Below are positions 6,382 through 6,716 of a stretch of 6,716 nucleotides of DNA, piece by piece. Source of the stretch: Bacillota bacterium (GTDB taxonomy: Bacteria; Bacillota; Bacilli; Bacillales_B; DSM-18226); NCBI GenBank assembly GCA_021821235.1, contig JAKACS010000171.1:1-6716 (forward strand), in the 5' to 3' direction. Each line of letters starts with the position of its first letter. The first letter of the stretch is position 1. Position numbers and translations under genes: made by a program. Below the pieces are notes generated by a model. The model was not told the origin of the DNA and ran no database searches. It was given only the letters and a program-made list of their open reading frames with translations.

Positions 6382-6716
6382 TTAGAGATTTTCAATCTTT
6401 TTCAGCCACTCACCCGTTTGAAAGTGAACATAATAATAATTTATTAAATTATTATCAGAAAGATAATAAATTTCCCAAAATGGTATGTTTTTTTCCATCC
6501 CTAAACGGACAGAAACAATTTTTTTCGGGTTTTTCTCCTGCAACAATTTTTTAATGGCATCTGCTTTGGAAAGACCGCTTTTAGCGTTTTTCACAATCAC
6601 TTGTTTTGTCTTCTCTGGAATCCAAATAACAATGTTCTCGCCTTTTTTGTTTGTTCCTTCAATGATATCAACCGTCTCAAGCCCATGATAGAGATGAAAG
6701 GAGGTTACTTTTGCAA
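6382..6716 (-). CDS. ypmB: YpmB-like protein (C-terminal part; start outside window)
   Basis: The minus-strand frame is open to the window edge, giving about 110 residues of C-terminal sequence. An internal ATG at 6600 should not be taken as the start: the upstream codons encode FHLYHGLETVDIIEGTNKKG and ENIVIWIPEK, which match YpmB of B. subtilis as I recall it (about 160 residues). The missing N-terminus in that family is a membrane anchor, so the visible part would lie outside the membrane. It contains a PepSY-like pattern (SKADAIKKLL, then VRLGMEKNIPFWEIYYLSD, then YYYVHFQTGEWLKKI). The role is unknown. It precedes aspB by 28 bases on the same strand, the order known from Bacillus. A 23-base A/T-only inverted repeat lies within its 3' part. 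Confidence 0.88.
   Translation of the reverse strand, partial: AKVTSFHLYHGLETVDIIEGTNKKGENIVIWIPEKTKQVIVKNAKSGLSKADAIKKLLQEKNPKKIVSVRLGMEKNIPFWEIYYLSDNNLINYYYVHFQTGEWLKKIENL
6433..6455. repeat. A/T-only perfect inverted repeat inside ypmB
   Basis: Arms of 11 bases (6433-6443 and 6445-6455) are exact reverse complements around a single T, made only of A and T. They encode the NNLINYY stretch of YpmB. Runs of Asn, Ile, Leu and Tyr codons in AT-rich DNA can create such symmetry by chance, and no gene boundary lies here. Confidence 0.6.

Noticed and set aside
6202..6447. 81-codon + strand open frame across the aspB start and the ypmB end
   Set aside because: It is antisense to two well-supported genes, with no domain and no convincing ribosome binding site.

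Overview
The window is an ordinary chromosomal housekeeping block from a low-to-moderate-GC Gram-positive bacterium, most likely a member of the Bacillaceae. The evidence is gene order plus strong recalled similarity to Bacillus subtilis proteins: RecU, PonA (PBP1), YpoC, Nth, DnaD, AspB and YpmB lie side by side as they do there. Strong AGGAGG-type ribosome binding sites and T-tailed hairpin terminators fit a Firmicute. I see no phage, insertion sequence, CRISPR array, toxin-antitoxin or defence genes, and no tRNA or rRNA.

Layout. On the + strand, the 3' part of recU (Holliday junction resolvase, cut by the left window edge) is followed after 49 bases by ponA (bifunctional class A penicillin-binding protein). 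ponA ends at a bidirectional hairpin terminator around 3164-3198. Everything to the right is on the minus strand. Read in its own direction, it runs ypmB (cut by the right edge), aspB (aminotransferase), a terminator at 5101-5140, dnaD (replication restart/initiation), a likely terminator or attenuator at 4213-4245, nth (endonuclease III) and ypoC. nth and ypoC overlap by 8 bases. The two arms converge on the shared terminator, and the last codons of ypoC are inside that hairpin.

How the genes work together. recU-ponA couples recombination and chromosome segregation with cell-wall synthesis. dnaD-nth-ypoC groups replication initiation with base-excision repair and a small uncharacterised protein. 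ypmB-aspB joins a small membrane-anchored protein of unknown role to an amino-acid transaminase.

Points worth a second look are modest. The asparaginyl-tRNA synthetase gene asnS, which I recall lying between aspB and dnaD in B. subtilis, is absent. The 157-base gap instead holds a terminator and a possible extended -10 promoter for dnaD. A hairpin with a T-tract separates dnaD from nth. The ypoC stop codon is inside the convergent terminator. A long Gly/Asn/Pro/Thr tail ends PonA, and ypmB contains a perfect A/T-only inverted repeat. I found no convincing undescribed system.
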